14,887 nt of DNA from Synechococcales cyanobacterium PMM_0073 (lineage in GTDB: Bacteria; Cyanobacteriota; Cyanobacteriia; Elainellales; Elainellaceae): NCBI GenBank assembly GCA_949127695.1, contig CASBQH010000297.1:1-14887 (forward strand). Direction: 5' to 3'. Shown here piece by piece: positions 7,697-14,557 of this stretch (its first letter is position 1; the number at the start of each line of letters is the position of its first letter). The translations under genes and the position numbers were made by a program. The notes beneath the pieces are model-generated. The model saw only the letters and a list, made by a program, of their open reading frames with translations. It made no database searches and had not been told where the DNA came from.

Positions 7697-8058
7697 TTAC
7701 TGGCCAGCCGCAAAAATTTGGCTGGCGGTGAGGCGGAGGTTGGGGAATACAGAAGACTCTATCAACTCAGATTCTCTTCCTGACTCAGTTGGGTTTGGTC
7801 TAAGACAATTAAATCCGGGCGAAAGGCGGTTTCTGGGCCCAGCAGCTTGATCAAGCAGCGATAGGGAATTAAGTAAGGGAGATCCTGTTGGTCGATCGCC
7901 ACATTCAGCTTCCGTCCCATGAAGGCTGCGACCTGTTCATGTCGTCCAGTGGGTTCCAAGTCAATCAGCTCTCGATCGATCAGCTCATACTGAGAGTCAT
8001 TGCCAAAGTGATCAATGAACTCACGAACGGTGAGTAATTTCGGCTGGAGTTGAACCAT
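7697..8058 (-). pseudogene. Uma2 family remnant with internal deletion and frameshift
   Basis: From ATG at 8058 (or GTG at 8091) the frame encodes a typical Uma2 N-terminal half: LLTVREFIDHFG, YELIDRELIDLEPTGRHEQV, then RPDLIVLD. It stops with TGA at 7762-7764 after only 98 residues from the ATG, before the catalytic PD..ExV region and its downstream lysine. Reading on in another frame from TTG at 7765 gives LIESSVFPNLRLTASQIFAA, ending in TAA at 7697-7699, which looks exactly like the C-terminus of a Uma2 protein. So about 70 residues of the middle are missing and the two ends are out of frame. The N-terminal part could still be translated, but the product lacks the nuclease core. It lies 46 bases beyond the pstB stop codon. 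Confidence 0.82.
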
Positions 8059-8105
8059 TGGCTTGCCCTGCCTAGAGCTTGCTTTTCCCACAGTGATTCT
8101 ATTCT

Positions 8106-8138
8106 AGCTGACCCTGCCTCAAGAACAGGCAGCCAGCT
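8106..8138. repeat. Inverted repeat just after pstB, possible 3' hairpin
   Basis: CTGCCT (8114-8119) and AGGCAG (8127-8132) pair around a 7-base loop, and an outer pair AGCTG (8106-8110) with CAGCT (8134-8138) extends the stem across a small internal loop. It begins at the last base of the pstB stop codon. No run of T follows on either strand, so it is not a classic intrinsic terminator. It could still end or protect the pst transcript. Confidence 0.45.
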
Positions 8139-8941
8139 CAGCCCACCCGACCGCTGACATAATCACGGGTCACGTCTTGCGCTGGGTCAGAAAAAATCTG
8201 CTCGGTGCTGCCATATTCGGCCAGGTAGCCGTGACCTGATCCAGCTTCGTCGCTGGTGGTATTAAAGAAGGCCGTCATCTGCGAAACCCGCGAAGCCTGC
8301 TGCATGTTATGCGTCACAATCACAATGGTATATTGTTGGCTGAGCTGCTGGATCAATTCTTCAATTCGGGCTGTGGAAATCGGGTCGAGCGCCGAGCAGG
8401 GTTCGTCCATTAGCAGCAGATCTGGCTCAATTGCCAGCGCCCGCGCAATGCAGAGCCGCTGCTGCTGCCCGCCAGAGAGCGACAGCGCGTTTTGCTTCAG
8501 CTTGTCCTTCACCTCATCCCACAGCGCCGCATCCCGCAGCGACTGCTCCACGAGTTCCTCCACATCGCCCTGATAGCCGTTGATCCGAATCGGATAGGCA
8601 ATGTTTTCGTAGATTGATTTGGGAAACGGATTGGGCTTTTGGAACACCATGCCAATTTGCCGCCGCACATCCACCGGATCAACCGTCGGGGCATAGAGAT
8701 CAGTGCCCCGATAGTTAATTTTGCCCAGCACCCGGCTCCCAAAAATTAGCTCATTCATTCGGTTGAGGCAGCGCAGCAGCGTACTTTTGCCGCAGCCTGA
8801 GCTGCCAATGAAGGCCGTGACGTAATGCTGAGGAATGCTTAAGTTAACATCTTTGAGCGCCAAAAAATTGCCATAATAGACCGATAAATTCTCAACGCTA
8901 AGTACGGTTTCAGTATCAACAATGGGAGCAGTAAGAGACAT
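8138..8941 (-). CDS. pstB: Phosphate ABC transporter ATP-binding protein PstB
   Basis: This 267-residue ATPase powers the high-affinity phosphate importer PstSCAB from the cytoplasmic face of the membrane. The nucleotide-binding motifs are complete: Walker [10 protein letters not shown] (46-54), Q-loop [12 protein letters not shown] (98-109, Gln101), signature LSGGQQQR (155-162), Walker [14 protein letters not shown] (175-187) and switch His211. The pairs CLNRMNEL (58-65) and [17 protein letters not shown] are distinctive of PstB rather than of other ABC ATPases. Length is normal for the family. It is the last gene of pstC-pstA-pstB, 38 bases after pstA, and is followed by a hairpin and a Uma2 remnant instead of phoU. 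Confidence 0.97.
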   Translation of the reverse strand: MSLTAPIVDTETVLSVENLSVYYGNFLALKDVNLSIPQHYVTAFIGSSGCGKSTLLRCLNRMNELIFGSRVLGKINYRGTDLYAPTVDPVDVRRQIGMVFQKPNPFPKSIYENIAYPIRINGYQGDVEELVEQSLRDAALWDEVKDKLKQNALSLSGGQQQRLCIARALAIEPDLLLMDEPCSALDPISTARIEELIQQLSQQYTIVIVTHNMQQASRVSQMTAFFNTTSDEAGSGHGYLAEYGSTEQIFSDPAQDVTRDYVSGRVG

Positions 8942-8979
8942 GGCTTTAGGGTAATTACAGACTTAGAATCTAGCGAACC

Positions 8980-9933
8980 TCAATCGTTGCGAATCTGCTG
9001 AGTGCGGTTCCGCAGATAGATCGCAGTCGCGTTCATGAGCAGCAGTACAGTGATCAGGACAATAATTGCCGCCGCCGCATTGTTTTGAAACTCAGGCTGA
9101 GGCCGCGAGATCCAGTTATAGGTTTGGATGGGCAGCACTGTAAAGGGCGAACGCAGCCCTTCAATGAGCGGGCTGAGCGGCGGCAAAAAGGCAATAAAGG
9201 TGAGCGCTCCAATCGTAATCAAGGGCGCGGTTTCGCCAATTGCTCGCGACAGTGCCAAAATAGTCCCTGTCAAAATCCCCGGCAGCGCGATTGGCAAGAC
9301 GTGATCGCGCACCACCTGCCAGCGCGTCGTGCCCAAGGCAAAGCCCGCCTGCCTGATGCTGCTGGGTACGGCTCTCAGGGCTTCGCGGGTGGCGACAATA
9401 ATAATTGGCAAGACCAGCAGCGCTAGGGTGAGTCCGCCTGCCAAGACGCTGCGTCCGCCGGTAATCGGCTCCATCCAGCGCACAAATACTTGCAGCGCCA
9501 GCAGCCCGTAGATAATTGAAGGAACTGCTGCTAGATTGCCGATGTTAATTTCAATTAGCTGCGCCAGTCGCGTATTGGCGGCAAATTCCTCTAGGAAAAT
9601 TCCGGCTCCCACGCCCGTTGGAATCGCAAACAATGCCGTCAGCACCAGCAGCCAAATTGTCCCCACCAGCGGCGACAGAATTCCGGCTTGGGCGGCGCGA
9701 CGCGACGGGAAGGAGGTGAGAAAATCTGGAAAATCCGTGAACAGGCGCGGCCAGCCGGTGATCAGCACATCGCCCAGCAGCATCACCAAGACAGCCAGCG
9801 CAATTAGCACAGCCAGCAGTGCGGCAGCTTGAAACAGCCGATCGGCTCGGTATCGTTCCGGCAGGTTAGCCTGAAACTGCGGACTGTCCGCCGTGCGATC
9901 TTGAAGCAGATTTTGCGGCTCGATCTGGGTCAT
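8980..9933 (-). CDS. pstA: Phosphate ABC transporter permease PstA
   Basis: One of the two membrane subunits of the phosphate importer. ATG at 9931-9933 overlaps the pstC stop codon in the sequence ATGA, which points to translational coupling. The longer reading frame from TTG at 9975 is rejected because it would run 46 bases into pstC. The 317-residue product has about six membrane segments (about 33-58, 88-114, 132-151, 163-181, 216-249 and 286-306). The cytoplasmic coupling loop is EALRAVPSSIRQAGFALGTT (184-203), with the EAA-type glycine, and is followed by LPGILTGTILALSRAIGETAP. These match PstA/PstC permeases, and gene order and the longer N-terminal cytoplasmic region favour PstA. Confidence 0.95.
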   Translation of the reverse strand: MTQIEPQNLLQDRTADSPQFQANLPERYRADRLFQAAALLAVLIALAVLVMLLGDVLITGWPRLFTDFPDFLTSFPSRRAAQAGILSPLVGTIWLLVLTALFAIPTGVGAGIFLEEFAANTRLAQLIEINIGNLAAVPSIIYGLLALQVFVRWMEPITGGRSVLAGGLTLALLVLPIIIVATREALRAVPSSIRQAGFALGTTRWQVVRDHVLPIALPGILTGTILALSRAIGETAPLITIGALTFIAFLPPLSPLIEGLRSPFTVLPIQTYNWISRPQPEFQNNAAAAIIVLITVLLLMNATAIYLRNRTQQIRND

Positions 9934-10883
9934 TCGTATTTCTCCCGAAAGCGGTTTACAAACCAAAAGCTGCAAATATTCAGCAGTAGCGTCAGCGTAA
10001 ACAGCGTCATGCCGACTGCGAAAATTGTTTTGTATTCAATTGAATTAACTGGCGCATCTCCCTGGCTCACCTGCACAATAAACGAGGTCATGGTCTGTAC
10101 CGAGATGCGTGGGTCTAGAAAGCTGAGGTCGGGATTAATCGGACGCGGGTTTTGGCCTGCGGCAATCGTCACAATCATTGTCTCACCCACGGCTCGCGCC
10201 ATCCCCAAAATGCAGGCTCCCACAATTCCAGACAGCGCTCCAGGCAGCACCACATTTTGGATTGCTTCTCGTCGAGTGGTGCCCAGCGCATAGGCTCCTT
10301 GGCGTAGGCTCTGCGGCACCGCGAAAATGGCATCTTCGCTCAGCGAAGCCACCAGGGGCAAGATCGCAATTCCCATCACTAGCCCCGCACTCAGCGCATT
10401 AAACACCTCAACGCCGGGGATCAGCGCCTGCAAAATTGGCGTCACAAAAATTAAGGCAAAGTAGCCATGCACCACGCTGGGAATGCCCGCCAGAATTTCT
10501 AGGGCGGGCTTGAGCCAGCGGCGCAGCCGAGGTGGGGCATATTCGCTCAGGTAGATTGCCGATAGAATGCCCAGCGGAATGGCCACGCTGAGCGCAATCG
10601 TCGCGGTCATCAGCGTCGCAAAAATCAGCACAAAGACGCCATACTGCGGGTTGGCAAACAGGGGCGTCCATTCGCGATCAAACAAAAACTGCGTGAAGGG
10701 TACCACCTTAAAAAACTCAATCGCTTCCACAATTAGCGAGGCAATGATGCCAGCGGTGGTGGCAATTGATAGCAGCGCAAATGCCCCAAACAAACAGTAG
10801 ACAATGCGCTCAGACCATTGACTCAGCTTGCGCTGAGGTTTCCAACGGGAGACCGGACGGCTAACGGCTAAATTTTCGCTCAT
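9930..10883 (-). CDS. pstC: Phosphate ABC transporter permease PstC
   Basis: The partner permease of PstA, 317 residues, starting with ATG at 10883. Membrane segments fall at about 27-52, 82-110, 126-152, 160-182, 213-240 and 285-308. The large extracytoplasmic loop between the first two segments contains FLFDREWTPLFANPQYGVF (67-85), a typical PstC feature. The coupling loop is SEDAIFAVPQSLRQGAYALG (182-201), and ARAVGETMIVTIAAG (229-243) is the other family hallmark. It is the first gene of the operon. No gene for the periplasmic binding protein PstS precedes it; the next gene upstream is divergent folC, so PstS must be encoded elsewhere. Confidence 0.96.
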   Translation of the reverse strand: MSENLAVSRPVSRWKPQRKLSQWSERIVYCLFGAFALLSIATTAGIIASLIVEAIEFFKVVPFTQFLFDREWTPLFANPQYGVFVLIFATLMTATIALSVAIPLGILSAIYLSEYAPPRLRRWLKPALEILAGIPSVVHGYFALIFVTPILQALIPGVEVFNALSAGLVMGIAILPLVASLSEDAIFAVPQSLRQGAYALGTTRREAIQNVVLPGALSGIVGACILGMARAVGETMIVTIAAGQNPRPINPDLSFLDPRISVQTMTSFIVQVSQGDAPVNSIEYKTIFAVGMTLFTLTLLLNICSFWFVNRFREKYE

Positions 10884-10900
10884 GCGGGGGACTCTAAACG

Positions 10901-10970
10901 TAATTTGTTAAGCTCAACAGATTTAACCTAGAAGCTCAACTTAAAGAGCAGGTTAACAACTTAAAATTCT
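10901..10970. promoter_or_regulatory. Divergent control region with clustered TTAA octamers, possible Pho box
   Basis: The 115-base gap between pstC and folC is AT-rich and holds five TTAA cores, at 10908, 10923, 10941, 10953 and 10961. The best octamer is TTTAACCT (10922-10929), and GTTAACCT is found on the other strand (10950-10957). Cyanobacterial Pho boxes bound by the phosphate response regulator are repeats of YTTAAYYT spaced about 11 bases apart. The spacings here (15, 18, 12 and 8) do not fit well. The location in front of a pst operon makes control by phosphate likely a priori, but the site itself is only a candidate. Confidence 0.35.
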
Positions 10971-10998
10971 TGATAGAACTTTTTTAATTGGCTGCTGC

Positions 10999-12348
10999 AT
11001 GACTAGGCTTAATTCTGGGCTCAATTTGACCGCCACCCAGGCGCTGACCGAGGTAGAAACCCTGCTCGAAAGCTTCAGCCACTTTGGCGTTGAGCTAGGG
11101 CTAGAGCGGATCGAACGCCTGCTCAACGCGCTGGGCAATCCGCAGCAGCAGGTGCCGATTTTGCATGTGGCGGGCAGCAACGGCAAAGGATCGGTCTGTG
11201 CCTATCTCTCGGCGGTGCTGGCGGAAGCGGGCTATCGGGTGGGGCGCTATACCTCGCCGCATTTAATCAGCTGGTGTGAGCGGATCTGTCTGAATCAGCC
11301 CGCTAATCAGCCCGCTAATCAGCCCCCCAATCAACCAGAAATTCCGGCGGTGGAGCTATTGGCACTGCTGCGGCAGGTGGTGGTCGCCATTGACCCAGAG
11401 CAGTCCTCGCCCACCCAGTTTGAGGTGATTACGGCTGCCGCATGGCTGTATTTTGCCCAGCAGCAGGTGGATCTGGCCGTGGTGGAAGTTGGCTTGGGCG
11501 GCAGGTTAGATGCCACCAACGTTTGCGAACAGCCCCTAGTCAGCATTATCACCTCACTCAGTCGCGAACATTGGCAGCGGCTCGGCTCAACGCTGGCCGA
11601 AATCAGCCGCGAGAAGGCGGGTATCCTCAAGCCCAACCGTCCTGCCGTGATTGCCCCCCAGCCGCCCGACGCCACCGCCGTTTTGCAGCAGCGCCTCGCC
11701 ATGCTCAACTGCCCTGCCGACTGGGTGCAGCCTGCTCTGGATCTGGGCGATGGCTGGGCGAAGTTTGAGGATCTGACCTATCGCCTGCCGCTGCTGGGTG
11801 AACATCAGCTAATTAACTCGGCGCTGGCCATCCGGGCGCTAGAGCTGCTACAGGCGCAGGGCTGGAAAATTAGCCCCACTCAAATGGCGGCGGGCATCGC
11901 CAAAACGCAGTGGCCGGGGCGAATGCAGTGGTTCACCTGGCAGCACCAGCGGCTGCTGATTGACGGCGCGCATAACCCGGCTGGAGCCGCCATGCTGCGC
12001 CGTTATTGCGATACAAATCAGCTGGCTGAGCCGATCCACTGGATCATTGGCCTAATTGGCACCAAAGACCATGCCGAGATTTTGCAGGCGCTGTTGCGTC
12101 CCGGTGACTGGCTTTATCTAGTACCCGTACCTGAACATATCCCCGCTGACTTGGCTGAGCTGACGGCCATTGCTGGCTCAACCTGCCCGCAGCTCGCGGC
12201 CTGCAAGCGCTATGCTGAGCTAGAAGACGGCCTGCGGGCGGCGTTTCAAAACCTGAAGCTGTCAGGGGGCGGTACGGCAGTGCTCTGTGGCTCGCTCTAT
12301 CTAATTGGTCACTTTTTCAAAACGCAGCAGCTCAGGGCGCAGCCATAG
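10999..12348 (+). CDS. folC: Bifunctional folylpolyglutamate synthase / dihydrofolate synthase FolC
   Basis: A 449-residue Mur-ligase-family enzyme that couples dihydropteroate or folates to glutamate with ATP in the cytoplasm. Visible motifs: LGLERIERLLNALGNPQ (33-49), P-loop HVAGSNGKGSVCAYL (56-70), RYTSPHL (83-89), VEVGLGGRLDATN (162-174), SREHWQRLGSTLAEISREKAGILKPN (188-213, written here as one core region around Lys206, the residue that is carbamylated in the family), and LIDGAHNPAGA (320-330) at the start of the C-terminal domain. LPLLGEHQLINSALAI (263-278) is also typical. The usual Asp-His of the central motif is Glu-His here. Residues 99-114 form a repeated Asn-Gln-Pro-Ala insertion. 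Length is normal for the family. It is divergent from pstC and its stop is one base from the exbD stop. Confidence 0.96.
   Translation: MTRLNSGLNLTATQALTEVETLLESFSHFGVELGLERIERLLNALGNPQQQVPILHVAGSNGKGSVCAYLSAVLAEAGYRVGRYTSPHLISWCERICLNQPANQPANQPPNQPEIPAVELLALLRQVVVAIDPEQSSPTQFEVITAAAWLYFAQQQVDLAVVEVGLGGRLDATNVCEQPLVSIITSLSREHWQRLGSTLAEISREKAGILKPNRPAVIAPQPPDATAVLQQRLAMLNCPADWVQPALDLGDGWAKFEDLTYRLPLLGEHQLINSALAIRALELLQAQGWKISPTQMAAGIAKTQWPGRMQWFTWQHQRLLIDGAHNPAGAAMLRRYCDTNQLAEPIHWIIGLIGTKDHAEILQALLRPGDWLYLVPVPEHIPADLAELTAIAGSTCPQLAACKRYAELEDGLRAAFQNLKLSGGGTAVLCGSLYLIGHFFKTQQLRAQP
11293..11340 (+). repeat. In-frame 12-base tandem repeat inside folC
   Basis: Two identical units AATCAGCCCGCT are followed by AATCAGCCCCCC and the more diverged AATCAACCAGAA, together encoding Asn-Gln-Pro-x four times (residues 99-114). 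It lies after the TSPHL motif, in a surface-loop region where FolC proteins vary in length. Confidence 0.92.
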
Positions 12349-12349
12349 C

Positions 12350-12760
12350 TCACTCAATCGCCAGCGAAACCTGATCTCCACCCGCTTTCTTCAAATCGCC
12401 CAGCAGGTTGACTACCTGTTCGTAAGGCAGCTTTTCGGCGGGCTGCAAGACTACGTTGCCCTTGGGATTTTCTTTCAAGAAAGCTTTGACTTGAGCGGTC
12501 AGGGCAGCGGTTTCGCTGGGCTGATTGTCAAACTGCACCTGACCTTGCGGATCAATTTTAATAATCGCCACTTTGGGCGGCTCGGCGTCGGGGCTGGGCG
12601 AGGGCTGATCTTTTCCCGGCAGCTGCACTTCCACGCCCTGCTCTACGGTCAGCGTCATGGAGACAATAATGAAAAAAGTGAGCACCACCATCAGTACATC
12701 CAGCATGGGAACTAGATTGATGATCGGAACCTGAGATTGGGAACCCCGCTTAAACCGCAT
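12350..12760 (-). CDS. exbD: ExbD/TolR family biopolymer transport protein
   Basis: A 136-residue protein of normal length for the family: a short basic cytoplasmic N-terminus (MRFKRG), one membrane segment at about 17-37, then a periplasmic domain. The segment NLVPMLDVLMVVLTFFIIVS (15-34) carries Asp21, the residue that handles protons in ExbD and TolR. A Pro-Ser linker (53-58) precedes the soluble domain (about 62-136), with VAIIKIDPQGQVQFD and PYEQVVNLLGDLKKAG typical of the fold. ExbD normally works with ExbB and TonB to drive uptake across the outer membrane. No exbB or tonB is in the window: the upstream gene on this strand is a GT-C-like membrane protein 49 bases away. The 3' end meets folC convergently, one base apart. 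The gene symbol is by family; TolR is not excluded. Confidence 0.9.
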   Translation of the reverse strand: MRFKRGSQSQVPIINLVPMLDVLMVVLTFFIIVSMTLTVEQGVEVQLPGKDQPSPSPDAEPPKVAIIKIDPQGQVQFDNQPSETAALTAQVKAFLKENPKGNVVLQPAEKLPYEQVVNLLGDLKKAGGDQVSLAIE

Positions 12761-12788
12761 TCTAAATCCGCCTAGCGCTTCTTCAAGT

Positions 12789-12818
12789 ATTGATTAGCCT
12801 GTGAGCATTCTAATCAAT
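12789..12818. repeat. Perfect 9-base inverted repeat between GT-C copy 2 and exbD
   Basis: ATTGATTAG (12789-12797) and CTAATCAAT (12810-12818) are exact reverse complements separated by 12 bases. The right arm contains the stop codon of the upstream gene (minus-strand TAG at 12810-12812), and the left arm lies about 30 bases before the exbD start. The stem is AT-rich and no T-run follows, so a terminator is unlikely. A protein-binding dyad or a mild mRNA hairpin between the two genes is more plausible. Confidence 0.5.
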
Positions 12819-14480
12819 TTGGCGTAAACAGTCTGTCTTTAGCAAAACTAGATTGGCCGTAGAAACAGCCGCACAGCGCTCAATCGCCGTCAAAATTGCG
12901 GGCTGGTCGCCTTGCTCTAGTTCGCGGGCAATCTTCAGCACGCTATCTCGCAAGACGCTGTGGATCAGCCAATCTTGATCGTCGAAATATGCTGGCGTAA
13001 AGGCGCTGCGTTCAATCAGCCAGAAGTCTATGCTGTAGCGTTGAATAAAACTAGCGATATCTGCCCAAGATTTGCTGTACTGCGCCTGTAGCAGATCATC
13101 AGCACGCTGGATAAATTGACTGTAATACTGCGGATGATGCGGCAGCGCAAACTCGCGCCCCACCAGCGTAGATTGCCCGGTAAAGGCTGGAATACTGTTG
13201 GCAGCAGGAGCAAGCGAGGCCACCATTTGCCCTTGTGGTTCTGCTGCCAGGTATTGATAGATTGCCGGTGCTTCACCCAGCACCCAGCCCTGAAACTGCA
13301 AAAACAGCGCGGGTACTGCCGGAACTATTAAAACTGCTGCGGCAAAGATAGAGATGAGGCCAATTAAGAGCTTGGCTCTCAGTCGCGACAAGTTGGCTGA
13401 ATTAAGCCAGCGCCAGCCTGCTTCTAATAGCACCGTTAAAACAATACCAGCAGCTACCGATAAAATAATTCTCAGCGTATGGTAAGTATATCGACTGGGG
13501 AAATGCAGCTTTAGCAACAGCAGATGCGCTAGCCCATAGGTGATCAGCGAAGCCAGCAGAACCTGCCTTAAAATAGCAGCCTGAAGCAGCGGCATTGTTC
13601 TGAGCCAGGGTAACCCAAACCCCGCCCAAATAATTGATGGAAACACCGGAATCCTCAGCCCGCTGTTGCCCAGCAGCCAAAAAGCCAGCGGCGTCACGCC
13701 AAAATATTCATTTCTGCCCTGCAATCCATATTCGGGCAGCTGCCGCATTTGCTCGGCAGTGACTGCTGCCCCAAACTCAGAAATTGTGATTGCATAAGTG
13801 CCGATTACCAGTCCGGCGGCCAGCAGCCCAGCCAAACAAAAGCCAAACTCTGAGCGTTTACAGCGCAGCATTAATACAGCTGCCTGCACCAAAACCAGCT
13901 GTGGAAAGAATGCGCCCTGCAATAAGATTGTGAGCAAGCAGGGAAGCAGCGATTTCCGGATTAGATAATATAAAAAAGCGGCAAAAATAGGATAGACAAA
14001 AGCTCTAGGCGTGGCTGAAACCAAATCGCTTTTCAGCCAAATCTGCTGATTAAAAATTAGTGCTGCCAAAAATCCACTCAGCGGCACGGGATAGATATAA
14101 AGGCAAACAAAGAATAAGTATCCAGTCGCAATTAAACTGAGAACAATTGGCAGCAGCTTTGCCAAAATCAGTGGCGCAACGCCAAACTGAGCTGCCGCCC
14201 AATAGACCGCTTTATAGCCAATCGGCGCAATGGCCGTAAAATAGTCTGCGATCAAATCATTGGGGAACTGCTGCGGGTTGAGCAATCGCGCCAGATACAC
14301 CACATGCTGTCTTGCGTCATCTTGGACAATATCAGCCTGCTGAAACTGGTATAGCAGCGTCAGTCCGCCAAAGTACAGTGGCAGGCAGAGGCTAAGCATT
14401 AGCCAGCCCCAAACTTGGCGATTAAGACGTAATGGAGGCATGTCTATTTTATCAAACCACCGCTGCACCTTCAGCCTCAT
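12810..14480 (-). CDS. Polytopic membrane protein, GT-C glycosyltransferase-like (copy 2)
   Basis: A 556-residue paralogue of the gene at 4071-5762, alignable from the first membrane segment to the C-terminus with few gaps. Shared blocks are: IVQDDARQH (51-59, Asp54-Asp55), FPNDLIADYF (72-81), WLKSDLVSATPRAFVYP (148-164), GRNEYFGVTPLAFWL (255-269), FPSRYTYHTLR (327-337), VPAVPALFLQFQGWV (386-400), IPAFTGQSTLVGRE (430-443) and DQDWLIHS (501-508). Cysteines 536 and 551 repeat the spacing of the tail pair in copy 1. The tail after about residue 395 is largely soluble. As in copy 1, the acidic pair after membrane segment 1 suggests a GT-C glycosyltransferase acting on the extracytoplasmic side; this is inference. 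Copy 2 lacks the tandem-repeat expansion of copy 1. ATG at 14480 is used; ATG at 14441 is possible. Confidence 0.8.
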   Translation of the reverse strand: MRLKVQRWFDKIDMPPLRLNRQVWGWLMLSLCLPLYFGGLTLLYQFQQADIVQDDARQHVVYLARLLNPQQFPNDLIADYFTAIAPIGYKAVYWAAAQFGVAPLILAKLLPIVLSLIATGYLFFVCLYIYPVPLSGFLAALIFNQQIWLKSDLVSATPRAFVYPIFAAFLYYLIRKSLLPCLLTILLQGAFFPQLVLVQAAVLMLRCKRSEFGFCLAGLLAAGLVIGTYAITISEFGAAVTAEQMRQLPEYGLQGRNEYFGVTPLAFWLLGNSGLRIPVFPSIIWAGFGLPWLRTMPLLQAAILRQVLLASLITYGLAHLLLLKLHFPSRYTYHTLRIILSVAAGIVLTVLLEAGWRWLNSANLSRLRAKLLIGLISIFAAAVLIVPAVPALFLQFQGWVLGEAPAIYQYLAAEPQGQMVASLAPAANSIPAFTGQSTLVGREFALPHHPQYYSQFIQRADDLLQAQYSKSWADIASFIQRYSIDFWLIERSAFTPAYFDDQDWLIHSVLRDSVLKIARELEQGDQPAILTAIERCAAVSTANLVLLKTDCLRQID

Positions 14481-14513
14481 ATTGTTGTCCTAGCTTACTG
14501 CCTTCAGCATCAT

Positions 14514-14542
14514 GCCTCTATAATCAAAAGATAGCCTCTATA
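14514..14542 (+). repeat. Direct repeat GCCTCTATA upstream of the right-hand Uma2 gene
   Basis: GCCTCTATA occurs at 14514-14522 and again at 14534-14542, 20 bases apart. The first copy overlaps the probable -10 box. It could be an operator with two half-sites, or chance. Confidence 0.45.
14519..14524 (+). promoter_or_regulatory. Probable -10 box for the right-hand Uma2 gene
   Basis: TATAAT matches the consensus exactly and lies 33 bases before the ATG at 14558, in the 77-base divergent gap. The -35 position (about 14496-14501, TACTGC) matches the consensus poorly. Confidence 0.4.
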
Positions 14543-14557
14543 GGTGAAAATGCGCTC

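Noticed and set aside
9934..9975. Longer pstA starting at TTG 9975
   Set aside because: It would run 46 bases into pstC, while ATG at 9933 gives the common ATGA overlap and a typical PstA N-terminus.
10193..10236. Antisense or riboswitch structure inside pstC
   Set aside because: GC-rich local complementarity here is what permease coding sequence normally shows; no independent signal supports an RNA element.
9829..10293. Open frame of 154 codons on the plus strand across the pstA/pstC junction
   Set aside because: It lies wholly inside well-supported permease genes and has no recognisable protein features.
12305..12715. Open frame of 136 codons antisense to exbD
   Set aside because: The exbD frame has the conserved Asp in its membrane segment and normal length; the antisense product looks like nothing known and overlaps the end of folC.
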